Part shown: piece by piece, positions 35,071 to 44,337 of the stretch | Layout: each line of letters opens with the position of its first letter | How positions within the stretch are numbered: the stretch's first letter is position 1 | Source of the DNA: Panonychus citri | Taxonomy: Eukaryota; Arthropoda; Arachnida; Trombidiformes; Tetranychidae | Reading direction: 5' to 3' | DNA: 64,000 nt | Assembly: GCF_014898815.1 (NCBI RefSeq) | Contig: NW_026515546.1 | Coordinates: 4,659,001 to 4,723,000, forward strand | Notes under the pieces: generated by a model | What the model was told of the DNA's origin: nothing | What the model saw: the letters and a program-made list of their open reading frames with translations, nothing else | The model's database searches: none | Position numbers and translations under genes: made by a program

Positions 35071-36602
35071 AAAGTTATGATATTATCACCAGAATGATAA
35101 CTCACTGGGAGTGAATTTGAATCCATTCATTTCTATCCAGCCAATGCTCTTCCCTCTTTGCAAGTGACATTCATAGTTTTCCAAAACTTTTTGTTATTAT
35201 CTGTGAAAATTCATGATGATCATTATGAATAAATGAGAAAAAAAACTCACAATTGATTTAAATCTTATGTGACTATAGTATGCTACCAATAAGCCAACAA
35301 TTTGATACATGAGAGATTTATCAAACATGAGTCCTATTACGATATAAGTTTGAAATCTATTGTTTCTTCTGAAAACCTAAACCCAAATGAACTGAGATAC
35401 TCTGAGAATCTGCCATAAATTATCATGATGAAATCTGATGGAAAACGGGAAAGAAATGAAAACAACAATAAATGAAAGGAGAAACATTAATATTAGTCAG
35501 ATAATTGTTGATATATTAATAATTTCAATCTGTTTCATGATAAATGAACTTGAGACTGAACTTTGAAAGTTAAACTTGAAGGTAACTTTTTTTCACAATT
35601 CTTGAAAAGAAGTTGAAAAAAAAGTTCACTCACTATTATCTCAATCTTTTACTCATGGATTGAGAATTGAAATTTTCAGTTAAATGATAACAATGATTCC
35701 ATGACAGTTATGATGATAAAAGTGATGATAATGATAACTAATTCAGAGGCGAAAATAATTGCATCATGTTATCATCTTGTTCCTCTTTTTCCTCATCTAT
35801 TTATCTCTTTTTCTTTTATTCTTTTCTCCCTATCATCTTCATCACTCTTGATATTATATAAATTCCTGTAAAAATGAACATGGATTGAACATTATCATGT
35901 ATTCCTTTCATCTTCAGTTTGCTCTTTTATCTTCAATTCAACATTATCTCCCAACGGAACAATCAGTTCACCCAATTTCCCTGGTTTCTATCCCCGGAAC
36001 ACTGAGTGTCAATACTTTTTCCATGGTAAACCCAATGAGCAAGTTCATCTTAATTTCAGCCACTTCGATATTGAAGGTGTCCCACCGTAAGTAAAACCTC
36101 GATCATGAAATCATACTCACCATGGAACCAATTAATCGTCAATCAATTGATTCCATTTAGATGCTCTGCTGAATCGGCTTCCGATTATATTGAATTTTCA
36201 AATGATTTTTCGGTCAATCGTAAATTACCTCGACATTGTGGCCTTCGAAAACCTAAATCGATCATCTCTGATCATGATCGCTTTCGAGTTGTATTTAAAT
36301 CAAACGATAAATTTGATGGAACTGGATTCAAGGCTTTCTATTCATTCAGAGAAATAAAAAGTAATCAATTTAAATCATAAACTTTTCCCCAACAATTAAC
36401 TAACCTTCCATTACCATCTCTTACCTTAGAAGACAATTCTGGACCAAGAAGATTAACTAATGAAACAATTAAACTTAAACAAGGTAAACTTTTCAAACAA
36501 TTTAAACAACAATCAAATTAATCACAATTCTGTTTTCTATCAACAGATTTCAATTGGATAACTGTGATAATCATTTCCTTTCAAATGCTAATATTTAGAT
36601 AA
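17562..36602 (+). CDS. Four-CUB-domain membrane protein, SOL-1 (suppressor of lurcher)-like
   Basis: Eleven exons: 17562-17727, 29202-29696, 30880-31250, 31627-31680, 32309-32504, 32604-32800, 33507-33545, 35918-36086, 36161-36360, 36430-36483, 36547-36602. All junctions keep phase and give 664 codons with no stop. Four CUB domains are visible from their signatures: CUB1 GIFTSPDWPKPYDPGIDC; CUB2 GKFFSPNYPNRYPSKSNC and VYDGPDMNSPLIAQLC; CUB3 GSFHSPNYPDPYPSGIRC; CUB4 GTISSPNFPGFYPRNTEC and RHCG. A His/Asn-rich linker follows CUB2. The last exon ends NWITVIIISFQMLIFR, a hydrophobic tail suited to a membrane span or a lipid-anchor signal. CUB domains are extracellular protein-binding folds. Four CUBs plus a C-terminal membrane anchor is the layout of SOL-1, which modulates AMPA-type glutamate receptors in C. 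elegans; family assignment is inference. The exon or exons carrying the start codon, the signal peptide and probably the first CUB1 cysteine lie upstream and were not found. Confidence 0.82.
20717..21722 (+). pseudogene. Broken SF3-helicase / Rep-like gene relic
   Basis: Three frames in succession: 20717-21055, then 21052 to about 21360 in a second frame with a stop at 21241-21243, then 21363-21722 in a third frame with stops at 21429-21431 and near 21568. The third frame carries a clear Walker A, GEPNTGKTS (21366-21392), followed by a hydrophobic helix, and a Walker B-like CIWFDKFD at about 21486-21509. Walker A of the form G.P.TGKT/S followed about 25-45 residues later by a hydrophobic-acidic strand is typical of superfamily 3 helicases in Rep proteins of small DNA viruses and related elements. 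The upstream frames are Lys/Tyr-rich; I do not see the HUH or catalytic Tyr motifs of a replication nuclease with confidence. At least two frameshifts and three stops mean that no functional product is possible. Origin (endogenous virus or transposon) is inference. Confidence 0.6.
22440..22706 (+). CDS. Small ORF of unknown function, 88 aa
   Basis: ATG-initiated frame MEGSSDKLPNFNTFDLCIRI through to a natural stop. Amino-acid usage is balanced (Asp, Asn, Leu, Ile, Thr), unlike the low-complexity chance frames nearby, and there is no signal peptide or membrane span. It lies downstream of the SF3-helicase relic in the same orientation, so it may be a second gene of the same inserted element. 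No family recognised; it may equally be a chance frame or an exon fragment. Confidence 0.35.
   Translation: MEGSSDKLPNFNTFDLCIRIYDDKWQILMLIDLDNYHHQFNTLHILTSNTYDYNFKIVKPINLTRTTVDQLSIEENFFVTIPDLNVYK
22707..23172. other. AT-rich interval between element relics
   Basis: No supported feature; A-rich and T-rich, with no repeat arms that I could match elsewhere in the window. Confidence 0.4.
23173..23776 (-). pseudogene. Zinc-knuckle gag/ORF1-like retroelement relic
   Basis: Minus-strand fragments of one coding region. 23776 to about 23553 reads FKPPTVKIPTDFLNHLSSSI and continues to VLINCSAAVYRQLHQ. A gap of about 70 bp ends in TTTTTCTTAG. 23464 to about 23345 then contains CNYCKLRYRGVEHNC. A one-base frame change leads into 23382-23173 with CVTCGNPYHNLRC and CVQCGGDHEVSSRKC. 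Clustered Cys/His knuckles with CVQCGGDH are characteristic of non-LTR retrotransposon ORF1 and gag-type nucleic-acid-binding proteins. No reverse transcriptase is present nearby. The gap behaves like a short intron (weak AA|GTGCGT donor, good acceptor), which would be unusual for a retroelement, or is simply a decayed segment. Confidence 0.55.
23843..24006 (+). repeat. Left arm of ~150-bp imperfect inverted repeat
   Basis: Reverse complement of 24589-24736 over almost its whole length, including the shared blocks AAACTATCAGGCAACATTTT, AGAGCCACTAGTAGATTTGA and CTCAATGCAGAACTCAAATC. The left arm has two small insertions relative to the right: CGCGAGGT after GGTGT, and an extra purine repeat unit in the AAAGAGAGAAAAGAAAG segment. 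It overlaps the 5' side of the zinc-knuckle relic. Confidence 0.9.
24007..24588. other. 582-bp spacer of the inverted repeat
   Basis: No open frame of note. Contains words unlike the local background (for example AAGACTTTCGGGCTGATTAT near 24,252 and ACTAACCCAACGAACTCAAT near 24,309), suggesting that it belongs to the same inserted element as the arms. Confidence 0.4.
24589..24736 (-). repeat. Right arm of ~150-bp imperfect inverted repeat
   Basis: Mate of 23843-24006. The innermost bases (ATTAAG against CTTAAT) and outermost bases (ATAGTTTT against AAAACTAT) both match, so the two ends of the repeat are well defined. Confidence 0.9.
24806..24958 (-). CDS. Small ORF/exon fragment, 50 aa, ubiquitin-fold-like motif (uncertain)
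   Basis: ATG-initiated minus-strand frame with SLKINFGYFSSYKYWKMVFD followed by PSLTLLEIVNKLL. A beta strand, a second strand with FDPS, then an amphipathic helix is the opening of many ubiquitin-like folds (talin and FERM N-termini have this arrangement). The match is weak and by eye; with no downstream continuation this is at best an exon fragment inside the element-rich intron. Confidence 0.25.
   Translation of the reverse strand: MSSINNFSLKINFGYFSSYKYWKMVFDPSLTLLEIVNKLLLLKDFLPSVN
25132..25392 (-). CDS. Coding-like ORF fragment, up to 86 aa, unknown
   Basis: Minus-strand frame without an ATG at its opening (TTG at 25392, first ATG at 25350). Codon use looks coding: GALYSAYDDLFLINGEVKLK, then VSDDLILARPYYCFFNCVFL, then EIKSEYLDLDHEISKDGSK. 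No family recognised. It lies just 3' of the gypsy integrase fragment on the same strand and could be captured element sequence. Confidence 0.3.
   Translation of the reverse strand: MLITLAFREILSSNDMLLSYQGALYSAYDDLFLINGEVKLKVSDDLILARPYYCFFNCVFLEIKSEYLDLDHEISKDGSKRFVLRW
25393..25778. other. 3' flank of the integrase fragment with purine/pyrimidine-rich tract
   Basis: On the minus strand the integrase stop is followed by a G-rich purine run (GAGGGTGGGGG, plus 25,738-25,748) and then a TGTAAATG sequence, the arrangement expected of a polypurine tract and start of a 3' LTR. A second LTR copy is not present in the window, so an LTR is not claimed. A (GAAA/GAGA)n-like tract occupies about 25,622-25,690, and CAT/CAC-rich DNA lies at 25,435-25,520. 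Confidence 0.4.
25779..26435 (-). pseudogene. Ty3/gypsy-type integrase, 3' fragment
   Basis: Frame open from 26435 (stop codon at 26436-26438) to the stop at 25779, about 218 codons without an ATG at the front. Contains the second half of the DDE core: VLADKFTAITSNEF (second catalytic Asp region) and SPQCNGLCERVGNTLIDLIR (catalytic Glu in CERV). It continues through YNHTPHAVTQFTP to the C-terminal chromatin-binding-type region with KHDDYKFAENEMVYIKNRAG. The HHCC zinc-binding domain, the first catalytic Asp, reverse transcriptase and protease are all missing. A truncated retrotransposon copy, antisense to the host CUB gene. Confidence 0.85.
26436..27352. other. Element-derived or intronic sequence without genes
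   Basis: No coding content. Contains a short inverted pair GGAATTTGGCCTGAATC (26,598) and its near complement around 26,686, and a stretch TGTTGACTCATGATGAGTGT near 27,068 with LTR-like pyrimidine-rich continuation. None can be tied to a complete element. Confidence 0.3.
27353..27568 (-). CDS. Possible short Cys-rich ORF, 71 aa (weak)
   Basis: ATG frame MPLIHLPLKENNMLSVKFES, a Ser/Pro segment with PPPP, then CCSENCCSKCCS. The plus strand is also open here (27363-27557), so at least one frame is chance. Composition (about 45 percent GC) differs from the surroundings and suggests inserted sequence. No family recognised. Confidence 0.15.
   Translation of the reverse strand: MPLIHLPLKENNMLSVKFESPSSLSSVFSPLPPSQQPPPPLKPLRVIPQCCSENCCSKCCSVSALVENMQR
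27569..28581. other. Gene-free interval before the foldback MITE
   Basis: AT-rich; the frame at 28223-28423 is low complexity. Nothing further supported. Confidence 0.4.
28582..29132. mobile_element. Foldback MITE with ~190-bp terminal inverted repeats and TA flanks
   Basis: Arms 28582-28770 and 28943-29132 are near-perfect reverse complements; examples are AAGGTCATTGAGGTCATTTA / TAAATGACCTCAATGACCTT and the blocks around AGTCATATGAATGTCAGACT. Termini are CAGGGCGTTT and the complement of CAGGGTGTTT, each flanked by TA, the target-site duplication of Tc1/mariner-class insertions. The 172-bp centre has no open frame. Non-autonomous; inserted about 70 bp upstream of the CUB1/CUB2 exon acceptor at 29201. 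Confidence 0.88.
29202..29696 (+). CDS. CUB gene: exon for the end of CUB1 and first half of CUB2
   Basis: TTTTTTGTAAAG|CTGCCTG acceptor, TTCAAG|GTAAGA donor. CUB1 carries an unusually long insertion here (about 35 residues between DYVRV and the next conserved Cys in ILCGNS). The junction GHNHGFSGTYRF closes CUB1, and ICDHQFLSISSSDIMEATPT opens CUB2. Confidence 0.85.
29697..30879 (+). other. CUB gene intron within CUB2 (1.2 kb)
   Basis: AT-rich, no coding frames; CAT/ATC microsatellite near 30,556-30,584. Other introns of this gene are 376, 628, 99, 706, 2372, 74, 69 and 63 bp and contain nothing further of note apart from the (GA)n tract at 35,031. Confidence 0.7.
30880..31250 (+). CDS. CUB gene: second half of CUB2 plus His/Asn-rich linker
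   Basis: Begins CLDTYDVILVYDGPDM and ends CUB2 at GFQALYSF. About 60 residues of linker follow with a run of histidines (HSHHHHNHLHGNDNSNN) then Ser/Pro- and Asn/His/Gln-rich sequence, probably an unstructured extracellular spacer. The frame is open to a stop at 31273 if the GTAACA donor at 31251 is not used. Confidence 0.85.
35031..35068 (+). repeat. (GA)n microsatellite, ~38 bp
   Basis: Pure GA run inside the 2.4-kb CUB gene intron 33546-35917. Confidence 0.97.
36547..36602 (+). CDS. CUB gene: candidate terminal exon, hydrophobic C-terminus
   Basis: CAACAG|ATTTCAATTGG acceptor. The exon completes a codon with the G left by exon 36430-36483 and reads FNWITVIIISFQMLIFR then TAA. About 14 hydrophobic residues at the extreme C-terminus suit a short membrane span or GPI-anchor signal. 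Identified only from phase and hydrophobicity, so less certain than the CUB exons. Confidence 0.55.
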
Positions 36603-37535
36603 TCAAATTGTTTAATTTGTTACTCTTAATCCAGTTTCGATTAATAATAAAATTGGTATTACAATTATGATAATAAATTGGCACGATTGATTCACTGATT
36701 TAAATGATTTATTTTCAATTGGAGTGAAACAAATTGTAATGGTCAAGTTAATTGCGATTTTGAAAATTAGATTTTCATCTTATTAAGTTGAGAGTTGATT
36801 TGATTGTTATAAATTTAAGATGATTAATAATTAAGAGATTTGAGTTTTTGTTTTTACATAAATTACACATGATAAAAGGTTTGTTTCAATTTACAATAAA
36901 AAGTTAAATTAATGATTAATTTAAATTGATTGATATTCAACATTTAGTCCATCTAATTGATAATTGATTTTGATTGATTTAAATTTCGATAAGAAAATTA
37001 TTGATTATCTTAAGATTCTGGTTAAAGTTTTTAATTGCTGGCTCAATGTATTAATTACTTTCCCTCTCTATTATTAGTTAAATGAGTTTTCAAATTTTCT
37101 TGGTGAGTTCTTGATGAATCTAATTACTAATCAATGGGAATAGATTTAATCGTTTAATCAATTAGCTCAACTAAATATTGAACTTGATAATTAACTAATT
37201 AGTTTTAACGGTTCAGTGTTTTTTTTTCTTACTGAGATTCTGTTTCATCTGATTGATTATCTTAACTTTTGTATTTATGTTATTGTTAACCTGATTAGTT
37301 GATTTGTGAACAATTTTGTTCCAGTTAATTGCTGTCTCATGATTTCTGGCTCAAAATAATTAACTAATTGTATTCAGCAAGAAGCGAAATGATAAAAAAA
37401 TGTCTATGTAACTGTGAGATATTAATGGGATATTGAATTGGGAAAATGTGATGTGAAAATGAAAACAATTATTGATTTGATTTTAAGGACAACAGATTCG
37501 GTGATTAGCTAATTGTTGATGATTTTCGAGTCGAT
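36603..37535. other. Convergent intergenic interval, CUB gene / RhoGEF gene
   Basis: AT-rich, TAATTG-type words dominate; holds the 3' UTRs of both convergent genes. No other feature. Confidence 0.5.
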
Positions 37536-40500
37536 TCATCTTGAATTGATTGTCGCATCTCTACAACTCGATGTTGTCGATACACTCGCTGAACTTAAAC
37601 GTTGTTGACTTCGGAAGACTGTATTTTGTAAGGTTCGTTTCCAACGATCAGCAGTATCTTTTAATTTGGTAAGCCAATTAATCTGTTATATGATAGAGAA
37701 AAATCAATCAATTAATCATCAATAATAATCTAATGAAAACACTGAGAATCATTGATTTACCTTGGTTGTTTCATTTGGAGCTTGAAAAGTATGAATTGTG
37801 ACTATTTGTTGAAATCTATTTAGACAAACAAGTACGAAAACGTATTTCAAATTGTTAGCTGAAAAAGTGAAAATTAAAAGTTAGAAAAGAAATTAATTGT
37901 TATTCTCATTTCGATTGATATCTTATTTGATTGTCAACAATTTACCTGCACCTTCAGCCGCTGAAATATCGTGAATATAAAAACGATCTAATGACAATGG
38001 TTGCTTGTAGACGACGTATTTAAATGGACTTTCATGAGGTACGGAATTTGCTCCACGACTACAGGTTGATGCCCATTTCTCAGTTAATGACGATTGCTGA
38101 AGGAAAAAAGAGAAATTAATTTATATTGATCAACGACAATCAAAGAGTAGTCTAAATCATCATGGATCATGTTTACCTTTTTATGGAGACCTTTCTTTCG
38201 TCTTGTGATAATCAGCATATCGTCAAAGAGGATAACATACATTTCGACCGGTTTTCCAGTGTCCAATATGTTCAATGGACCTTCGATGATTATTTGACGT
38301 CTTGGACTAACAATTAACCTTTCACAGGGTTGCTTGGAAAGAGGTGCTTTAAGACACTATTGAGATTGAGATGGAAAAAGGGAGATGAATTTTATTTCAT
38401 TAGATTAGAATTGATTTTAAGGGAAAATGGGATTAGTATTGGTTTGATTGTTTTGACGATATCATTGTTGGTTTTATGATCGTTACCTCGGGAATGAAAA
38501 CTTTAGGGTCAAGATCAAATACCGAAGGCCAGACAATGTTACGTTGAATTTCAAGTAGACGCTCGAAGTTTTTCAACCATTTCATTTTATCATCTAATTC
38601 TCGGAGTGAAGCCTCTTCAGCTTCTATTATCTGACCAATTAATTCTCGTTCAGTTGAATCTTCCGTTCTCATTTCGATATCTTTCAATATTAATGGTACT
38701 CTCATGATATGTTGAACAGGCGAAACAAGGAGATCAGTTAATTGTAACTTTTTACATCGAGGATCACGGGCACACCACTAGAGATAAATGAAGAGAGAGA
38801 GAGAGAGAGAGAGTTAAACCAACAATTAAACCCTTGAGAAAATCAAGAGAAACTAAACTTTAATCAACAATGAATGAGAATTGAAAGATTAACTGTAATT
38901 AGTTACTTTTGATGCCAAGAGATGGCGACACTTTACTAGAACAAAACTTTTTCAATTTCTCTCAAAATTTGTTATCAATTAAATCAATTAAATTAAATTT
39001 ACCTTTTCAAATTCATTAAATTCAACCTGACGTCGAAGTGTTTCCAAATAATTAAGAGCATTAATATAATTAAGTGTGTATCGGTGATATGCTTGTGTAA
39101 GTGCAGTAGCTTTTGAACTCTGGAAAAAAAAGTCAAATCAAATTAACGAAGTGAATTAAAATTAATTGTCTGAGGGTAAAAAATCACAACATTCATTGAT
39201 TAATATATTTGGTTGAACAGGAATTTTGTACCAATCAAAATGAACTAGATTATTATGACATTGGATTGATAAATTTTCCCATTGACACCGTTTTCAATTG
39301 ATGAATGTTATAGTTGATCAATGATTATCAGTTAATTGCTCACCTTTTGAAATATTTTAACCAAAACCTCAGCGGGATTGAGATCAGTTGAATTCATTTG
39401 CTGAAGGATTAGGGATAAAAATTCCTTACAAAAAGCATAGGTGACACAGCAAAGTTCATCGAGGTTACCAAAAAGTACCTCAGGCTCAGCAAACATGGCA
39501 AAACCTTCAACCTGAATCTTTTTCAGTGGTTCCATGAAAACATTTTTCAATACCATTAGGTGACAGTAAAGGAAAACACATTCACTTTGAAAAAGGTCCC
39601 AAAGAGCCTCTCGACGTTTAAACTCTGACCTTGTTATAGCAAAACTTGACCTGGAAGAGGTTGGACTTGATGAGCTATTGATTGGTGATCCAAGTTCACT
39701 TGTTTCAATTGAATTTGTTTGAACACTTCCTCCAATCAAACAACCACCGGTTCTACCAAATTCACTGGTGGCACTTTTTTCACCCACATTACCCGCTATT
39801 CCAACACCAATACCCGGTCCAAGGTTAAGTGTCATCCCTGTACCTCCTCCGTCTCCTGTTACCACTCCGCCGATGTTTCCTGCTCCTGGTGTTGTTGTAT
39901 TCGAGGTTGGTGAAGGTAAATCTTCACATTGACCTTCATCCAGCGACTCTTCCCTTAGATTAAGGCCTCCACTTAAACGACGAATTGAACTTGTGACCGG
40001 TGCAATACAACTGTTTGACCTAATGGAATGAGCATTAACCTCTAATAGAGAATCATCTGTTGTATTGGTTTGGGCTGAATCAAAGGTTTGAGTTCGTAAA
40101 AGTCCAGGACGTCGAGGTGATCGATTGGGTGAGTGACGTAAACTCATCGATAGATTGGCATTACTTTGACCGGTTAAAGAGGATTGACCTGATGAACGTC
40201 GACTATCCGATTGAAGTTGAGAAAGACGATGACCTGAGATTATTGAGGAAGCACGACGTTCTTCAAATTGAGCCTCGAATTCACACCAAGACATACCCTG
40301 TTGCGAAAAAAAAACGAAAAGTTCGAGGATAAAACTTTTCCTTTTACATTGAGAAAAAAAAGTTTACCTTGTACTTGGAAAGTTGCTCATCAATGAAAAC
40401 GGACGGAGTGAGTGTTGATAAAACCTCTTCGAGACCACACAATGAATCCGATTTGGTTCGATTTGACCTGTCAAACTGTACGCACATTTGGATGGACAGA

Positions 40501-43500
40501 AGAATTGCAAAAATTTTTTTTGTTCGGTGTGTTGGTGTGTTTTTTTTGCGTTTCCCACAAGAAAATCAATTGGACATTTTGTGTTCGGTATTTTTTTTTG
40601 GATATAACAGATCAGATAATCATAGAGAGTAACAATAATGCACAATAATAATAATAACATTTCCACGATGATTACGATATTATGAATATATAATATAATT
40701 GGTGCCAATATAAAGGTGATCACATAAGTGTATTCATTATATATATATGGATGTAAGTGTATTTGTGTGCGTGTATCGGTGTTGATATGTCGCACATAAA
40801 CAGAGTCAAAAAACCAAATGGAAAAAGTAAAATAATAAAAACAATCACAAATGCAAATATTAAGATATTGACACAAATATTGAATTAGTTGCATAAGATT
40901 ATGGCGATTGAGGTTTTGAAGTTCAGTTCATATTCATCATGAGATCAGATGAAAAACACGCACACACATATATATGATAACATTGTCGCCGGTTAATATT
41001 GCATATATATATATATATGGATACAGAATATGCAAATGTGCAATAACATAAAAAGATAACATTAAATATGATAAGACAATTGGAGATACAATTAAAGGTT
41101 TGGATATATTGACGTGCCAATGATTTAAAGAGACGGGATAATTACATAGGAAACAATAGATAACAATAATCAACAGTTTGGTGATTTCAGTTTTCATGGT
41201 GATTCGGTGTTTGTATGTTTGATATGATAGATTATTTTTGTGCAGGCGATTCAATATCATCATGAGTTCAGAGTTTTAATCAGATTAAAAATCGTAACCA
41301 TTAAAGTTTCATAATTCATCATGATCATTATCAAGTTCAGAGTTTTTTTTTCATTTTGGATATTTAAACATCACGAGACACATTGAATAAATAAAGAAGA
41401 GAAAAAGATAACAGATAAGTAGTAACATGATAAATGGTAATTTAGGTCAAAGGTTAGATAGGTAGATGGAGAGGTGAGAGGTTGATGAGAGTGGGGAAAC
41501 TCTTGGGGGTGAGAATTTCGTTTTCGGTGTTGAATCAAGTGATGAAACTTGAATGATAGTAACATTTAATGTCCATGGTGGAAATGATGATGATCAACTT
41601 TTCGTTTTCAAGTGTACGAACTTGCATTTCAACACCTCAGGGGTGAGAGGTTAGACAAGGATAGATTATGATTCTGATTTAATTGTGGTTGGTGATTATG
41701 ATTGTGAGAAACGATTTATGTGAGTGATTAAAGGAGGATTGAAATTGGGCTCAAAAGTTTTTGGTTAGAACTTTTTTTTGCCTAAATACTTACAAGTTTC
41801 AACAGGGACCAGGTATTTTTACCTTTTCGAGAGGCATCTAAAGATGAGGCAGTAAAAGACAATAGGTTAGATCTTAGGCTTGATTCAATTCGGTCTGAAT
41901 TGGGTAGGGAATATGCTGAAAATGTCCACAGGTCAATTGAATATTTCCGATTGAAAACGAAAAATGAACTTGACATTTCTAATATTATATCATGTAAGTT
42001 GATTTACTATTAAAACAAGTTGAAACTTTTGCTTTCCTTTGTTTACAATACAATACAACTGAACATTGATTCATGTGTAACTATTATCATTTAGTTCAAT
42101 ATGATGAATCATATCAGATCATGGATAATGAATGAGATATAAACACCATTGAAATTCATTTGAAAACAATTGATACCTGATTGATTTGTTCATAAAGAGT
42201 TGATAATTGGATCGGAAGGAAATTCAAAGTGTTCATGAATTGAATTTTTGAATGGAAATGAATTGAAAACACAAAATGAGAGAGGAAAAGGGAATCAAAG
42301 CAAAGGTAAGGGAAAAAAAGAAGATGAGAAAAGGATGTATGACAAGGGTGGAGATTGTGATGAGAGAGTGGGAAATAGACGATAAATAGATACATTTATA
42401 TACAAATTCTAATACCGATTCGAGTACTGAACTTATGAAAAGCGGAAATGAAATCAATATGAACTTTAGGCTTATGTAAAAAGAAAGAGAAAATTTTCAA
42501 ATTGATTTACCTTCGGTAACAGCTAAACATTGAGTTGATCCATCAAAATTATCTGAATGAAAGGAGTAGGAACAGGAAATAGGAAGAAGAAGGAAAAAAA
42601 AAGTTTATTAATCATTCTGTTGATGGATTAAGAAGATTAATCTTACCTAGAAACTCATTACGATGAGTTAAAACTTTACTATAAACTAATAAATCCCCTG
42701 GACATATCTGCATTGGTGGTATAACAACAATTGAGCTTCGTCGTCTGGTCTTGGACGAGTTTGGCTCATTCAGTCTAACGAAATGACAAAACGATAATAA
42801 TAACAAAAAGGTAAACAAATAAACAATTAGTAACACAAGAAATTGACATTAAACATTTCAACTTGACTTTGTGAAGAAAAAAAAGATTTGATTGTTTATC
42901 CAGTTGATTAAATTAAAATTGTATCAGCAAACAATTAGATAAATAGTATTGATGATAAGTTAACAGGTAGAAATGAAAGGTAAACTGGTGATAATGATGA
43001 TCAGGGTGGGTAAGGGGAGGAGGAGTGGGTAAGACAGGTAAGTGGCCTTGCGTCTAACACTTGATAAACTTTCACTTTTTTGCTTACTATTTAGTTTGTA
43101 TATTTATTATTGAAGATGCGAAAAAACTTATCCATCAACAAACAGTAGTAACACTGAAAGTAGTAAACAAGTTGTAAGCTACTTGATGATGATGATGATG
43201 ATGGCGATGGTGATGATGATGATGATGATCGTCATCCTCTTGGTGTATCTACTCTTGCAAAGATAAACTAACATGGAGCTAACTGAGCTCATCTTTTGTT
43301 GCTGATTCTCATTCCATTTTCTGGTGATTTTTTCGTGTCAATTTTTTCAAGAAAACAACAAACAACAAAGTTGTAAGGTGCTGATAAACCGGTTCGGTAA
43401 TCGCTCAACCAGTAAACCCAATTATAAGGTTTGCACCAAGAAGGAAAAGAATAGGATTCATGATGATTATCAACAAGAAAATAACACTGTGCCAATGAAC

Positions 43501-44337
43501 TAACTTTTTCTTCATATTCTTCTTATTCTCATCATCATTCTCATCATCATCATCTCTCTGAAAGATGAGGAGAGGTAAAAAAAAAGAGCATGATGAAGAT
43601 GAGAAAGAAGACTTTTTTTTTCTTTTACTTCTTTTCGCTTGAAAAGTGATGTATTATTTTTTTCTTTGCCTTTTTCTCATAGACTTTACCTTATAGCTTT
43701 TCGGTTCACCTTGTTACCTTTTCCTTCAGATCTTATTTGAGCCTTGCGGTTATTTCTTAGCTATTATTTCATCAGGTAATATTCATCATTATTTGTAATC
43801 ATCTTCAATTAAATCAATCGGTTCACTTAATCGTTAGATTGGTAATCATAATAATAATATGTACAACTTTAATTACTTGGAAACTTTTCTTAACCAAATA
43901 TCATTTTTTTTTTACTTTCACGAGTTGATAATAACACTTTCTAAAGGTAATTTTGTTCAAAGTTAATTGTGTTGATAATTAATGATGATATTATTATGGT
44001 AAAAAGGATGATTAGTAAATTTCCAAAGGTAATAAAAAGTAGCAATTAACTTCATCAACACTTTGGATACTTAATTTTGGTCCAAGTTGAAAATTGAATT
44101 GACTTTGTATGCTTACAATTTGCTAGAAATTGGTGATGATGAGGATTCCCTTGTGGCCTCCGTTTCATCAGTTGCACTTTCATATCCATCGGTGATTAAC
44201 TTTGGTGGTACTAAAGCTCGTCTTCGATGTAAAACGGAAGCGGGTGGTTCTTCTTGTAAAGGCTCTTCCGGTTCACTTTCTTCCCCATGACCACCAAGTC
44301 CAGCAAACTTTTTAAAAACTGGGTTACACTCTTGACC
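37536..44337 (-). CDS. Rho guanine-nucleotide exchange factor with DH and PH domains (PLEKHG type)
   Basis: Twelve minus-strand exons, in transcript order: 44337-44117, 42774-42647, 42552-42511, 41978-41794, 40475-40368, 40297-39344, 39119-39003, 38777-38487, 38356-38177, 38096-37946, 37858-37761, 37682-37536. Every junction has GT-AG and keeps phase; total 2622 nt, 873 aa plus stop, still lacking the N-terminus. Residues 1-440 are mostly disordered (Glu/Ser-rich, KTRRRSSIVVIPP, Gly-rich stretch). The DH domain runs from about 445 to 655 (RREALWDLFQSECVFLYCHL; LVSPVQHIMRVPLILKDIEM). It is followed by a helical connector with WPSVFDLDPKVFIPECLK. The PH domain spans about 690-850 (IIIEGPLNILDTGKPVEMYV; ILFDDMLIITRRKKG; final helix INWLTKLKDTADRWKRTL). 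DH-PH proteins load GTP onto Rho-family GTPases at membranes. The DH-PH connector resembles PLEKHG-family members; the exact orthologue is not settled. Confidence 0.88.
38792..38813 (+). repeat. (GA)n microsatellite in RhoGEF intron
   Basis: Short GA run about 15 bp upstream (in transcript sense) of the acceptor at 38778-38780, so it adds to the pyrimidine tract of that splice site when read on the minus strand. Confidence 0.9.
42511..42552 (-). CDS. RhoGEF 42-nt micro-exon
   Basis: Flanked by CATTCAG| and GAAG|GTAAAT. Encodes NFDGSTQCLAVTE within the protein. Its length is a multiple of three and both ends are phase 1, so its inclusion is optional for the frame. Confidence 0.8.
42775..44116 (-). 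other. RhoGEF intron, 1.3 kb
   Basis: No coding frames. Contains an interrupted (GAT)n array at 43,185-43,230 and CAT-rich DNA near 43,520-43,555. Confidence 0.7.
43185..43230 (+). repeat. (GAT)n microsatellite, interrupted
   Basis: GATGATGAT run broken once by GGCGATGGT. Confidence 0.95.

Noticed and set aside
40376..40894. 176-codon minus-strand frame overlapping the RhoGEF exon at 40368-40475
   Set aside because: Shadow frame; the RhoGEF frame is the one that joins in phase on both sides and carries the conserved sequence.
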